Counted from the stretch's first letter, positions 1-7,159 are shown. The stretch is 35,798 bases of DNA from an uncultured Lachnospiraceae bacterium (GCA_948444865.1 CAOJVE010000008.1:1-35798), one strand, 5' to 3'. Made by a program: numbers and translations. Notes: a model not told the origin generated them from the sequence alone.

Positions 1-397
1 GCGGCTGACCCTGGACCGGGAGGGATTCACCGTTCAGCGGCTGAACACGGCCATTTCCCAGATGACCAACGAGGAAATCACCGCCGATATCATTAGTCTG
101 ATTCGCCGCTACGCCATCGGATCGCCCCTGATTTCCCACGAGGCCCGCATCCGGCGAGCCGTGACCAAACTGAAGAAGGCCCACGATTTCACCCGCCAGG
201 AATTAAACTGGATCGCCCGCATGGAAAAATATCTGATGGAAGAATCTGTCTTAAACGTGGCCATTTTCGAGGAAGACAGCCGATTCAAAGCCCAGGGCGG
301 ATTTCGCAAAATAGACAAGATATTCGGGAATCAACTGGAGAGCGTGATATTGGAACTGAACGAATATTTGTATGAAGATGGAGGGGAAAGCGCATGA
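1..397 (+). CDS. hsdR: Type I restriction enzyme R subunit, C-terminal fragment (5' end outside window)
   Basis: The open frame enters the window at base 2 and ends at the TGA at 395-397, giving about 131 residues of the C-terminal helical region of HsdR. That domain follows the nuclease and DEAD-type translocase domains and joins the motor to the HsdM/HsdS methylase. The visible stretch resembles the EcoEI-type R-subunit tail (RIRRAVTKLKK, then LNWIARMEKYL, then a phenylalanine/glycine-rich segment ending in LNEYLY). The ATG at 62 is internal, because the frame is open upstream of it. The stop overlaps the next start in an ATGA (394-397), so the two are probably translationally coupled. The identification leans on the tail similarity and on hsdM and hsdS directly downstream; nuclease and helicase motifs lie outside the window. 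Confidence 0.85.
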   Translation, partial: RLTLDREGFTVQRLNTAISQMTNEEITADIISLIRRYAIGSPLISHEARIRRAVTKLKKAHDFTRQELNWIARMEKYLMEESVLNVAIFEEDSRFKAQGGFRKIDKIFGNQLESVILELNEYLYEDGGESA

Positions 398-642
398 ACG
401 AAGAAATTTTCAAACAATTATTATCTCAGATCGTAAATCAAAGCCTGATAAACCGGGAAAACAGGTTGACAACTTTGCCCGCAGATCAGCAACAAGCCCT
501 GAATGAAATATTGAAAGCCATTCATGATATAAAAAATAATTGGGATAAAATAAACCCCGAATATCGCTCACAGGCGATGGATGCGGCAATGATAAAAACA
601 GCAGAAGAATTGGGAATGATCAGCGGAGGAAACCAGCCATGA
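394..642 (+). CDS. Small protein of unknown function between hsdR and hsdM (82 aa)
   Basis: An 82-residue, mostly helical, charged protein with no signal peptide or membrane segment. It overlaps hsdR by ATGA at its start and hsdM by ATGA at its end, so it is locked into the restriction operon and is very likely translated. I do not recognise the family. Residues around 28-50 (PADQQQALNEILKAIHDIKNNW) form a predicted amphipathic helix, followed by a second helix rich in alanine and methionine. Its codons are more AT-rich than those of hsdM. A role in assembly or control of the R-M complex is only inferred from position; canonical hsdRMS operons do not have this gene. Confidence 0.7.
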   Translation: MNEEIFKQLLSQIVNQSLINRENRLTTLPADQQQALNEILKAIHDIKNNWDKINPEYRSQAMDAAMIKTAEELGMISGGNQP

Positions 643-2060
643 CCACATCGGAAATCGTATCCAAGCTCTGGAATCTGTGCAACGTCCTCCGTGACGACGG
701 CATTACATATCATCAGTATGTCACCGAGCTGACCTATATTCTGTTTCTGAAAATGGCAAAGGAAACGGAAACAGAAAGCCAGATTCCCGAAGGCTACCGC
801 TGGGACGCGCTGCGGGCCAAAAGCGGCATTGAGCTGAAAAAATTTTACAAAGAGCTTTTAAACGGCCTGGGGGAAAACTGTACAGGCCGGGTGCGGGAGA
901 TCTACCAGGGCGCGGCCACCAACATCGACGAGCCGAAAAATCTGGAGAAAATCATTGTCACCATCGACGGGCTGGACTGGTTTTCGGCCCGCGAGGAAGG
1001 GCTGGGAAATTTGTACGAAGGCCTGCTGGAGAAAAACGCCAGCGAAAAGAAATCCGGCGCCGGACAGTATTTTACGCCCCGCGTGCTGATCGACGTGATG
1101 ACCCGGCTTATTAAACCCCAGCCGGGGGAACGCTGCAACGATCCCGCCTGCGGCACCTTCGGTTTTATGATTGCCGCCCACGCCTATGTGTCCGAGCGGA
1201 CGGACGAATTCTTTGATTTGGACACGGAAACGGCAGAATTTGAGCGCGGAGAGGCTTTCACAGGGGTGGAGCTGGTTCACGACACCCACCGGCTGGCCCT
1301 GATGAACGCCATGCTCCACGATATGGAGGGGAAAATCATCCTGGGCGACGCCCTTTCCAATCTGGGGAAATCCCTGAAAGGTTACGACGTGGTGCTGACC
1401 AATCCGCCCTTTGGCACAAAAAAAGGCGGCGAGCGCGCCACCCGCGACGATTTCACTTTTCCCACCAGCAACAAGCAGCTGAATTTCCTTCAGCACATTT
1501 ACCGCAGCCTGAACGCGGACGGAAAAGTCCGCGCCGCCGTGGTCCTGCCGGACAACGTGCTCTTTGCCGACGGAGACGGGGAGAAAATTCGCGTGGACTT
1601 GATGGACAAATGCAATTTGCACACGGTCTTGCGCCTGCCCACAGGCATCTTCTACGCCCAGGGCGTGAAAACCAACGTGCTTTTTTTCACCCGCGGAAAA
1701 ACCGATAAAGGAAACACGAAGGAAGTCTGGTTCTACGACCTGCGCACCAACATGCCTTCCCTTGGCAAAACCAATCCCCTAAAAACCGAGCATTTCGCCG
1801 ACTTCGAGAAAGCCTACGAAGCGGCAGACCGCCACGCCGTCCAAGACGAACGCTTCCAGGCGTTTACCCGTGAGCAGATTGCAAAAAAGGGCAACAGCCT
1901 GGACTTGGGGCTGATCCGCGACGACTCCATTGTGGGTTACGAAGATTTGCCCGACCCGATCGAAAGCGGCGAGGAGGCGATCGCGCAGCTGCGGGAAGCG
2001 GTGGAATTATTGAGCAGCGTGGTGGAAGAGCTGAAAGCGTTGGAAGGCCCGGAGGCATGA
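639..2060 (+). CDS. hsdM: Type I restriction-modification DNA methyltransferase, M subunit
   Basis: A 473-residue adenine-N6 DNA methyltransferase that, with HsdS, methylates the target and, with HsdR, makes the restriction complex. The N-terminal helical domain (about residues 1-130) is followed by the phrase GAGQYFTPR at 141-148, typical of HsdM. SAM-binding motif I is DPACGTFGF at 168-176 and the catalytic motif IV is NPPF at 255-258, the N6-adenine signature. The length is within the usual HsdM range. It starts in an ATGA overlap with the 82-residue gene and ends one base before the hsdS start, so M and S are co-translated. No defect is visible. Confidence 0.97.
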   Translation: MTTSEIVSKLWNLCNVLRDDGITYHQYVTELTYILFLKMAKETETESQIPEGYRWDALRAKSGIELKKFYKELLNGLGENCTGRVREIYQGAATNIDEPKNLEKIIVTIDGLDWFSAREEGLGNLYEGLLEKNASEKKSGAGQYFTPRVLIDVMTRLIKPQPGERCNDPACGTFGFMIAAHAYVSERTDEFFDLDTETAEFERGEAFTGVELVHDTHRLALMNAMLHDMEGKIILGDALSNLGKSLKGYDVVLTNPPFGTKKGGERATRDDFTFPTSNKQLNFLQHIYRSLNADGKVRAAVVLPDNVLFADGDGEKIRVDLMDKCNLHTVLRLPTGIFYAQGVKTNVLFFTRGKTDKGNTKEVWFYDLRTNMPSLGKTNPLKTEHFADFEKAYEAADRHAVQDERFQAFTREQIAKKGNSLDLGLIRDDSIVGYEDLPDPIESGEEAIAQLREAVELLSSVVEELKALEGPEA

Positions 2061-2061
2061 G

Positions 2062-3441
2062 ATGGCAAAAGGAAAAAAGACGAAAAAAGCGCTGACGCAG
2101 GAAGAATGGCTGGAACAGGCGTTGGTTCCCAAGGAGGAATGGCCGTATAGGGTTCCGGGGAATTGGTGTTGGACAACGGTAGATAAAATTGCAACAGTTG
2201 TCACAGGTAAAACACCAAGTAAAAAATGTTCTGAATATTACGGGGATAAATTACCATTTTTTAAACCAGCAGATTTAGATGCTGGACGTCATGTAGTTAA
2301 AGCTTCAGAATATCTTTCTGATAAAGGCAAAGAAATTGTAAAGATTATTCCTGCGCAGTCGATAGCAGTTTGTTGTATTGGCACAATCGGAAAAAGTGGA
2401 TTTTTAGAAATAGAAGGAACAACAAATCAACAAATTAATTCAGTTATTCCACAATTCAATTCACTTTACCAATATTATTTTATAAATACTGAATTTTTCA
2501 TAAATCAATTATGGGGAAAGGCATCTGCGACAACAATTTCTATTGTAAATAAATCAAAGATGGAATCTTGTTATGTTCCTCTTGCGCCCTTTGCTGAGCA
2601 GCAAAGAATTGTTGACTGTATTGAAAATTTGTTTGCGAAATTAGATAAAGCTAAGGAAAAAGCACAAGCTGTTGTATACAGCTTTGAACAGCGTAAGTCC
2701 TCTATTTTGCACAAAGCGTTTACTGGCGAACTGACGAAACAGTGGAGAAAAAGTCGTGGCATGGGGATGGATAGTTGGGAGCGGGTATCCTTGTCCGATG
2801 TATGCAAGGTCAATCCGAAAAAAATAGAAACAAAAGACTTACCAGATGATTTAGAAGTTTCTTTTTTTCCGATGTCCGCGTTGTCCGAAGTGTATGGTGA
2901 AATCACAAATCCGCAGACGAAGCCTCTAAAAGAGGTCAAAACCGGATTCACGAATTTTTCAGAAGGTGACGTGGTGTTTGCCAAAATTACGCCATGCATG
3001 GAAAATGGAAAATCTGCGGTTATTGGTCGGCTGGTTAATGACATAGGGTATGGGACAACGGAATTTTATGTGCTAAGATGCAGTGGAAAACTATATAATC
3101 GTTATTTGTATCACCTGGTGCGGGACAAACATTTCAGGGATGAGGCGAAATCCGTAATGACCGGAGCGGTAGGGCAACAGCGTGTTCCAAAAAGTTTTCT
3201 GGAAAAATATCCATTGTACCTCCCTTCTATGCCTGAACAGGAAGAAATTTGTCGTGTATTGGATGAAATGTTTGCAAAGGAAAGAAAAGTCAAAAATTTT
3301 TCTGAGAATGTGATTAAGCAAATTGACGTTATAAAAAAATCCATTTTAGCCCGTGCATTTCGCGGAGAATTGGGAACAAATGATCCGGCGGAGGGAAGCG
3401 CAGTTGGGATTTTGAAAAAGGGTTGGGAAGGATCTGAATAG
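2062..3441 (+). CDS. hsdS: Type I restriction-modification specificity subunit S
   Basis: A 459-residue specificity subunit that reads the bipartite DNA target. It has the usual two-repeat plan: a first target-recognition domain at about residues 25-185, a central conserved helix (PFAEQQRIVDCIENLFAKL), a second recognition domain at about 240-400, and a C-terminal conserved helix (MPEQEEICRVLDEMFAKE). Each half ends in a matching phrase, LHKAFTGEL and LARAFRGEL, the mark of the internal duplication. The first recognition domain (roughly 2180-2640) is strikingly AT-rich compared with hsdM and the rest of hsdS, as expected for a domain acquired by recombination. No invertase or second partial hsdS is nearby. 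Confidence 0.95.
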   Translation: MAKGKKTKKALTQEEWLEQALVPKEEWPYRVPGNWCWTTVDKIATVVTGKTPSKKCSEYYGDKLPFFKPADLDAGRHVVKASEYLSDKGKEIVKIIPAQSIAVCCIGTIGKSGFLEIEGTTNQQINSVIPQFNSLYQYYFINTEFFINQLWGKASATTISIVNKSKMESCYVPLAPFAEQQRIVDCIENLFAKLDKAKEKAQAVVYSFEQRKSSILHKAFTGELTKQWRKSRGMGMDSWERVSLSDVCKVNPKKIETKDLPDDLEVSFFPMSALSEVYGEITNPQTKPLKEVKTGFTNFSEGDVVFAKITPCMENGKSAVIGRLVNDIGYGTTEFYVLRCSGKLYNRYLYHLVRDKHFRDEAKSVMTGAVGQQRVPKSFLEKYPLYLPSMPEQEEICRVLDEMFAKERKVKNFSENVIKQIDVIKKSILARAFRGELGTNDPAEGSAVGILKKGWEGSE

Positions 3442-3674
3442 ATAAGAATATTCCTTATTCTAAAATCGATGCAATTAAGTCAGATCCAAAACGTGAAGAT
3501 TTTCTAAATGGTCAGATGACTGTGGATGGTTTGCGAATGGACTTTTATTTCAAGGTTATGCGGGGAAAGGCCGTGGGAGCGGATAGCATCCGCAGAAATT
3601 GGATTTGCCGGCTGTTTTTTTACCGGAATATCAGGGTGGGGGACGACGATTTTATGGTGTTGGAATTGAGGTGA
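3438..3674 (+). pseudogene. Open frame without ATG start after hsdS; possible remnant or small non-ATG gene
   Basis: After the hsdS stop, a different frame is open from 3438 to the TGA at 3672-3674 (78 codons). Its translation has protein-like composition (for example YSKIDAIKSDPKREDFLNG and, further on, RRNWICRLFFYRN). There is no ATG near the 5' end. The first in-frame ATG is at 3516 with no convincing ribosome site, and only ATA/ATT codons follow the AAGGAT at 3428-3433. A TGA at 3435-3437 closes the frame upstream, so it is not a simple frameshifted extension of hsdS. I do not recognise the family. It fills the gap to the HARE-HTH nuclease, ending 6 bases before that start. Confidence 0.4.
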
Positions 3675-3680
3675 ATAAAG

Positions 3681-4625
3681 ATGGGATATAGTTTTTTGGA
3701 GTTGGCAAAAGATGTGCTGGGACAGGAGAATACGCCTCTGTCCGTGGAAGAAATGTGGGAGGCGGCCGACAGAATGGGGCTGCTGGAAAAGCTGGCTTCT
3801 TCCGGTAAAACGCCGGTGCGAACTTTGTCGGCCAGGATTTATGTGGACATAAAAAACAATGCGAATACGCCGTTTATTCAGGTGAGCAAAAGGCCTGCCA
3901 AATTTTTTTTAAAAGATAAGAACGTGCCTGCCCAGGGACTGAAAAGACGGCAGGAAGAAACGAATTCCAGAGAGAAAAACCCATTCCGGGAGCGTGACCT
4001 GCACATTCTTTTATCCAGCTTTGTGCGGTCGGACGGACACTTCCAATGCGTCACAAAAACCATCTACCACGAAACGTCCAGACGAGGAAAAAACGGTAAA
4101 AATAAATGGCTTCACCCGGACGTTGTGGGGGTGCATTTTCCATTTGAATCCTACACCGAAAATACATTAAAGCAGTTCGATATTTTGAAGGTCAATCCTT
4201 ATAAATTATATTCCTTTGAGATAAAAATCTGCCTCAATTTGGCGAATTTGAGGGAGTGTTATTTCCAGGCAGTGTCTAATTCCAGTTGGGCGCATGAAGG
4301 ATACCTTGTGGCATTGCGGATTTCCCGGGAGCCGGAGATGCTGGACGAACTTCGGCGGCTGAATAATGCGTTTGGCATCGGGGTGATCCGGTTGGACCCG
4401 GAGCATTTTATGCAGAGTGAAATTCTATTTTCCTCCAAGGAAAAAGAATCTTTGGATTGGGATACAGTCAATCGTCTGGTGGATGAAAACCGGGATTTTC
4501 GGAATTTCCTCAACGACTTTATGGAAGATATTAAAGTGGGAAAAATAAAAAGCCAGTACGACAAAGTATACGAAGATGAGGATGTGGCCAGAGTCAAATT
4601 TCAGGAGAACGGCATTTTTCCATAA
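3681..4625 (+). CDS. HARE-HTH domain protein with PD-(D/E)XK nuclease-like core (HrgA/COG2958-like)
   Basis: A 314-residue protein with two parts. Residues 1 to about 78 fit a HARE-HTH domain: an opening FLELAKDVL helix, LSVEEMWEAA, then TLSARIYVDIKNN, and a final strand with FFLKDK. This domain is common in restriction- and chromatin-linked proteins. Residues about 100-314 carry a restriction-endonuclease-fold signature: PD at 146-147, E180-I-K182 on the next core strand, and Q196 in the following helix. The layout resembles COG2958/HrgA-like proteins found beside R-M loci. Lying directly behind hsdRMS, it probably belongs to the same defence island, either as an extra nuclease or as an accessory factor. 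Its 3' end overlaps the opposing acetyltransferase gene by 32 bp. Confidence 0.8.
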   Translation: MGYSFLELAKDVLGQENTPLSVEEMWEAADRMGLLEKLASSGKTPVRTLSARIYVDIKNNANTPFIQVSKRPAKFFLKDKNVPAQGLKRRQEETNSREKNPFRERDLHILLSSFVRSDGHFQCVTKTIYHETSRRGKNGKNKWLHPDVVGVHFPFESYTENTLKQFDILKVNPYKLYSFEIKICLNLANLRECYFQAVSNSSWAHEGYLVALRISREPEMLDELRRLNNAFGIGVIRLDPEHFMQSEILFSSKEKESLDWDTVNRLVDENRDFRNFLNDFMEDIKVGKIKSQYDKVYEDEDVARVKFQENGIFP

Positions 4626-5076
4626 CGTAATTTGTCAGAAAAACGCCATGGCGGACAACCTGCTGTTTTTTCAAAGTCCGGTATCCCCGCAGGGCAAAAA
4701 AGGGCCTTGCCGTAATGGAGGCGCATACCGTTATATTCCCGGAAACGGCTCGCTCCAGCTCCCGGCAAATGGCGGCGCCGATGCCCTGCCTCTGATGATC
4801 TTTGTGCACATACAGCCGGTCTAAATAGCCCGTCCGGTCGATGTCGCCGAAGCCGACGTAAGTGTTCTCCAAAAGGGCGACTACGGTGACATGTGCCAGA
4901 AAAGACGCGTCCCATTGAGCCAGATCCACGCGGCCGCCGGCCCACGCATGAAGCTGCGCCGGGGTATAATCTTTGGCGTTTACCGTATGGACAGTCTCAT
5001 AAAATAACTTTGCCAGATGGGGGCAGTCCGGTGATTTATATCTTCTGAGAATCAATGGTTTTTCTCCGATTTCCAT
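4594..5076 (-). CDS. GNAT-family N-acetyltransferase (YafP-like)
   Basis: A 160-residue single-domain acyl-CoA N-acyltransferase. The acetyl-CoA pyrophosphate loop is visible at residues 95-101 (QRQGIGA), preceded by the beta-4 strand ending LDRLYVHKDH, and there is a conserved early strand LILRRYKSPD. The TVNAKDYTPAQLHAWA stretch (residues 31-46) is typical of YafP-like members. The substrate cannot be told from sequence. The start overlaps the end of the upstream SdpI-like gene by 41 bp, suggesting a small operon, and the end overlaps the opposing HARE-HTH gene by 32 bp. No strong Shine-Dalgarno is visible before the ATG, so the exact start is uncertain. Confidence 0.85.
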   Translation of the reverse strand: MEIGEKPLILRRYKSPDCPHLAKLFYETVHTVNAKDYTPAQLHAWAGGRVDLAQWDASFLAHVTVVALLENTYVGFGDIDRTGYLDRLYVHKDHQRQGIGAAICRELERAVSGNITVCASITARPFFALRGYRTLKKQQVVRHGVFLTNYVMEKCRSPEI

Positions 5077-5437
5077 TTTTGTCGAAAGTTTTCCGAAGGG
5101 CTTTTTCCGTGGGAAAAATGCTGCCTGCCAGGAAAACCATCTGCACTGCGCAGATAATTCCCCCCAGCGTTCCCACCGTATCTTCGTCTTTTCCTATCAC
5201 AAAAAACAGCGGAATAATGGACAGAAACAGCAGGGCGATTCCCCAGGCGTGCCAGAGTTTTCCGATGTATCTGTGGGCGAACTCCCAGGTGTCTTTGTTC
5301 TTCATGGACATGCTGGTGCGGTAGCCGAAGCCCAGATTGATTTTTCCCGGCGCGTTGTTTAAAAACAGTTTTCCAAAGCCAATCATCGTAAGGGGAACGA
5401 GCGCGTTCATAAACAGCATAAAAATCCAAAATCCCAT
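5036..5437 (-). CDS. SdpI-like small membrane protein
   Basis: A 133-residue membrane protein with about three hydrophobic segments: residues 3-24, 62-82 and 88-108. The conserved cytoplasmic phrase GYRTSMSMKNKDTWEFAH followed by GKLW is the hallmark of the SdpI/YhfL family. In Bacillus subtilis SdpI is an immunity protein and signal transducer for the SdpC toxin; most relatives, like this one, have no adjacent toxin and their role is unknown. The start codon overlaps the stop of a short upstream frame (TAATG), and its end overlaps the acetyltransferase gene by 41 bp. No toxin or SdpR-like regulator is present nearby. Confidence 0.85.
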   Translation of the reverse strand: MGFWIFMLFMNALVPLTMIGFGKLFLNNAPGKINLGFGYRTSMSMKNKDTWEFAHRYIGKLWHAWGIALLFLSIIPLFFVIGKDEDTVGTLGGIICAVQMVFLAGSIFPTEKALRKTFDKNGNRRKTIDSQKI

Positions 5438-5589
5438 TATTTTTTCCTTTCGTTTAACAGCGCGCCCAGCGTGTCCTTTGCAGTCTGTCGGGCGATGGCG
5501 TCCATTTCTTCCACGGTCTTTGGCCCGCCGCTGGGTCTGTTTTTTCCGCTGCCGCAGAGTGGGAAAAAATTATGTTGTAAAACAGGAGT
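5437..5589 (-). pseudogene. Short open frame between the DJ-1 gene and the SdpI-like gene, unknown, possibly a remnant
   Basis: Directly after the stop of the GNAT/DJ-1 gene, the same frame is open again for 50 codons and ends in TAA that shares a base with the SdpI-like ATG (TAATG). The last 25 codons look protein-like (TVEEMDAIARQTAKDTLGAL). Possible starts are GTG at 5514 or ATG at 5505, without a clear ribosome site. The tight TAATG junction suggests that this frame was, or still is, translated into the SdpI-like gene. It could be the 3' end of a deleted gene or a tiny leader; I do not recognise it. Confidence 0.35.
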
Positions 5590-6189
5590 TTACATGGACG
5601 GCATGGGCGCGGTATAGAATCCTAATTTGTGAAAATTGTACCATTCCTCGATTTTCTCGCGGCTGGCGGCGTTTAAAGCCAGCAGCGCTTCCCTTGCGAA
5701 TTCCAGGGGGGCCGTGCCGTTGGCGGTGATAACGTTTTTGTCGCGGACCGCCTGTTTTGGGATGAATTTATCCACGCCCGTGTACTGGGCGCCGGCCCAT
5801 TGCTTCAAGTCATTTGGGTCGTTGCATGTGTGATTCACTTCATTTAAGATCCCCGCTTTTCCCAGGAAAGCGCAGGCGTCGCAGATGCCGCCCAGTACCT
5901 TTCCCTTGCGGAAACAGTCCTGCGCCAGATGTTGGACTTGCCGCGCGTTTTCCTCCCGCCAGGTCAGGCCGCCGATTAAAAAAACGGCTTCGTAATTCTC
6001 TGGAATAGAGGCCAGATCGCAGTCGGGCAGCGTGCGGAAGCCGCCGATGGATTGGACGGGCTCCAGAGATAAAGATACGGTTTTTATGTCAAACTGCCCC
6101 TGGCCCAGCATAGTGAGGGCGGAGGAAAGATACGCCGCCTCCCAGTCGGCGTATTGCTGTAAAATGACAAATAGAATTGTTTTTTTCAT
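5590..6189 (-). CDS. Possible internal start: stand-alone DJ-1/PfpI protein (199 aa)
   Basis: The ATG at 6189 (MKKTILFVILQQY) is the natural first residue of DJ-1/PfpI proteins and has its own Shine-Dalgarno (AGGAG, spacing about 9). The domain has the complete alpha/beta core with the cysteine elbow at its residue 103. It is listed separately because both the fusion and this shorter product may be made from one transcript. The family includes glyoxalases, chaperones and hydrolases; nothing here tells which. Confidence 0.5.
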   Translation of the reverse strand: MKKTILFVILQQYADWEAAYLSSALTMLGQGQFDIKTVSLSLEPVQSIGGFRTLPDCDLASIPENYEAVFLIGGLTWREENARQVQHLAQDCFRKGKVLGGICDACAFLGKAGILNEVNHTCNDPNDLKQWAGAQYTGVDKFIPKQAVRDKNVITANGTAPLEFAREALLALNAASREKIEEWYNFHKLGFYTAPMPSM

Positions 6190-6651
6190 GGCGTTTTGCT
6201 CCTTTTCGTTTTTTTCTAAAAATATAAACCGCAGTTCGTCTGTAATCTGTTTTTCATTGAATATTTGATAGCCTAATTTTTCGTAGAGAGCGATGTTGTT
6301 TTTGCTTTTGGCGCTGGTAAACAGTTCATATCGGCGCTCTGGAAATCTTTTTTCGATTTCAAGCAGAAGCTTTGTGCCGATTCCACGGCGCCGCATTTGA
6401 GGATGCACCATTAATTTTCCGATATAGGCGGTTCCCTTGTTTTCGTGCGCTCTTACGGAACCGATAATGGTTCTATTTTCGTCCAGCGCTTTTAAAACAA
6501 TGCCTTTTTCGTACTCATCTTCCAATTCCCGCAGAGTTTGTTTTAAAGGCGGTATATTTGGATTTTGAAAAAGTTTCGCCTCTGTTTGGTATGCGAGATA
6601 TTGTAAATACAGGATTTTTTGCAAATCTTCTTTTTTCGCTCTTTTAATCAC
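5590..6651 (-). CDS. GNAT acetyltransferase fused in frame to a DJ-1/PfpI-family protein
   Basis: Two protein families share one uninterrupted 353-codon frame. Residues 1-154 are a GNAT acetyltransferase: acetyl-CoA loop RRRGIGTK at 87-94 and the C-terminal ALYEKLGYQIF. Residues 155-353 are a DJ-1/PfpI-type domain with the nucleophile-elbow cysteine at about C257 (GGICDACAFLG). I chose the GTG at 6651 because AGGAGGGAG stands 8 bases before it; the longer ORF upstream is only antisense of low quality. The GTG overlaps the hxlR stop by 8 bp. A good ribosome site (AAAAGGAG, 9 bases away) precedes the in-frame ATG at 6189, where a free DJ-1 protein would begin, so this may be two ancestral genes joined by loss of a stop. 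Substrates are unknown. Confidence 0.8.
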   Translation of the reverse strand: MIKRAKKEDLQKILYLQYLAYQTEAKLFQNPNIPPLKQTLRELEDEYEKGIVLKALDENRTIIGSVRAHENKGTAYIGKLMVHPQMRRRGIGTKLLLEIEKRFPERRYELFTSAKSKNNIALYEKLGYQIFNEKQITDELRFIFLEKNEKEQNAMKKTILFVILQQYADWEAAYLSSALTMLGQGQFDIKTVSLSLEPVQSIGGFRTLPDCDLASIPENYEAVFLIGGLTWREENARQVQHLAQDCFRKGKVLGGICDACAFLGKAGILNEVNHTCNDPNDLKQWAGAQYTGVDKFIPKQAVRDKNVITANGTAPLEFAREALLALNAASREKIEEWYNFHKLGFYTAPMPSM

Positions 6652-7018
6652 TTTTTCTCCCTCCTGTTCCCTTCGCGCGGCAGCGCGTCCGCGCCTCCAT
6701 TCCGTCCAAGAACTCCGCGCCCCAGTTGCACATAGCGTCCAGCACAGGGACGATGCTGCGGCCAAGGTCTGTGAGCGAGTACAGGGTCCGGGGCGGCTTT
6801 TGGGGAATGACCTCCCGATGGATCATCCGGCAGCGTTCCAGATCGCGCAGCTGTTGGGACAGCATTTTAGGGGTCGCCTTTGGGATTTTGCGCTGCAGCT
6901 CCATGTAGTGCAGCGGTTTTTCAATCAGATGCCAGAGGATGAGCGGCTTGTATTTCCCGCCGATGAGCCACAGCGTGGCCTCCACGGGGCAGTCGAACTG
7001 GTCTTTTGAATATTTCAT
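6644..7018 (-). CDS. HxlR-family winged-helix transcriptional regulator
   Basis: A 124-residue MarR/HxlR-type regulator. The family pattern is clear: CPVEATLWLIGGKYKPLI near the N terminus with Cys10 at the position used for redox or electrophile sensing in HypR/YodB-like relatives, then LHYMELQRKI, the recognition region TPKMLSQQLRDLE, and the wing RTLYSLTDLG. GGAGGC lies 5 bases before the ATG. It is divergent from a nitroreductase gene across a 172-bp gap, the classic layout for an HxlR regulator controlling a quinone or nitro reductase. It probably also regulates itself and the overlapping GNAT/DJ-1 gene. Confidence 0.93.
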   Translation of the reverse strand: MKYSKDQFDCPVEATLWLIGGKYKPLILWHLIEKPLHYMELQRKIPKATPKMLSQQLRDLERCRMIHREVIPQKPPRTLYSLTDLGRSIVPVLDAMCNWGAEFLDGMEARTRCRAKGTGGRKSD

Positions 7019-7026
7019 TGCGCCTC

Positions 7027-7064
7027 CGATTTTTATAGCTACCTTTTTGGGAAGTATCTACCGC
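7027..7064. promoter_or_regulatory. Candidate HxlR operator: direct repeat GGTAGNTA
   Basis: Read on the minus strand, this stretch holds GGTAGATA and GGTAGCTA, starts about 20 bases apart, immediately upstream of hxlR and between the two divergent genes. The second copy merges into a TATAAA-like -10 of the hxlR side. The repeat spacing of two helical turns would suit a dimeric winged-helix regulator. Binding is inferred, not shown. Confidence 0.4.
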
Positions 7065-7076
7065 AAAAGTGCCCTC

Positions 7077-7104
7077 TTGCGAAATGACGGCATTTTGTTA
7101 AAAT
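7077..7104 (+). promoter_or_regulatory. Probable sigma-A promoter of the first nitroreductase
   Basis: TTGCGA at 7077-7082, a 16-base spacer, then TAAAAT at 7099-7104. Transcription would start near 7111, at the foot of the hairpin at 7112-7159. Confidence 0.5.
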
Positions 7105-7111
7105 AAGTACA

Positions 7112-7159
7112 GGATAGGAAATTGCGAAACGATCTTTTTGAGCGCAGTTTCCTAGTTCC
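7112..7159 (+). repeat. 5'-leader hairpin of the TTGCG dyad family, before nitroreductase 1
   Basis: Left arm GGATAGGAAATTGCG (7112-7126 region) pairs with right arm CGCAGTTTCCTAGTTCC (7143-7159) with one G-T wobble and a two-base bulge, leaving a loop of about 17 bases. It starts at the predicted transcription start, so it would be the first structure of the mRNA. There is no following T run, so it is not an ordinary terminator. Confidence 0.65.

Noticed and set aside
858..1622. A 254-codon open frame antisense to hsdM
   Set aside because: It mirrors the high-GC third-position pattern of hsdM, has no ribosome site and no recognisable domain. The same holds for the long antisense frames at 10864-11511 and 23432-24421.
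5036..5437. SdpABC toxin-immunity locus
   Set aside because: Only an SdpI-like gene is present, with no SdpC-like toxin, SdpA/B or SdpR nearby.
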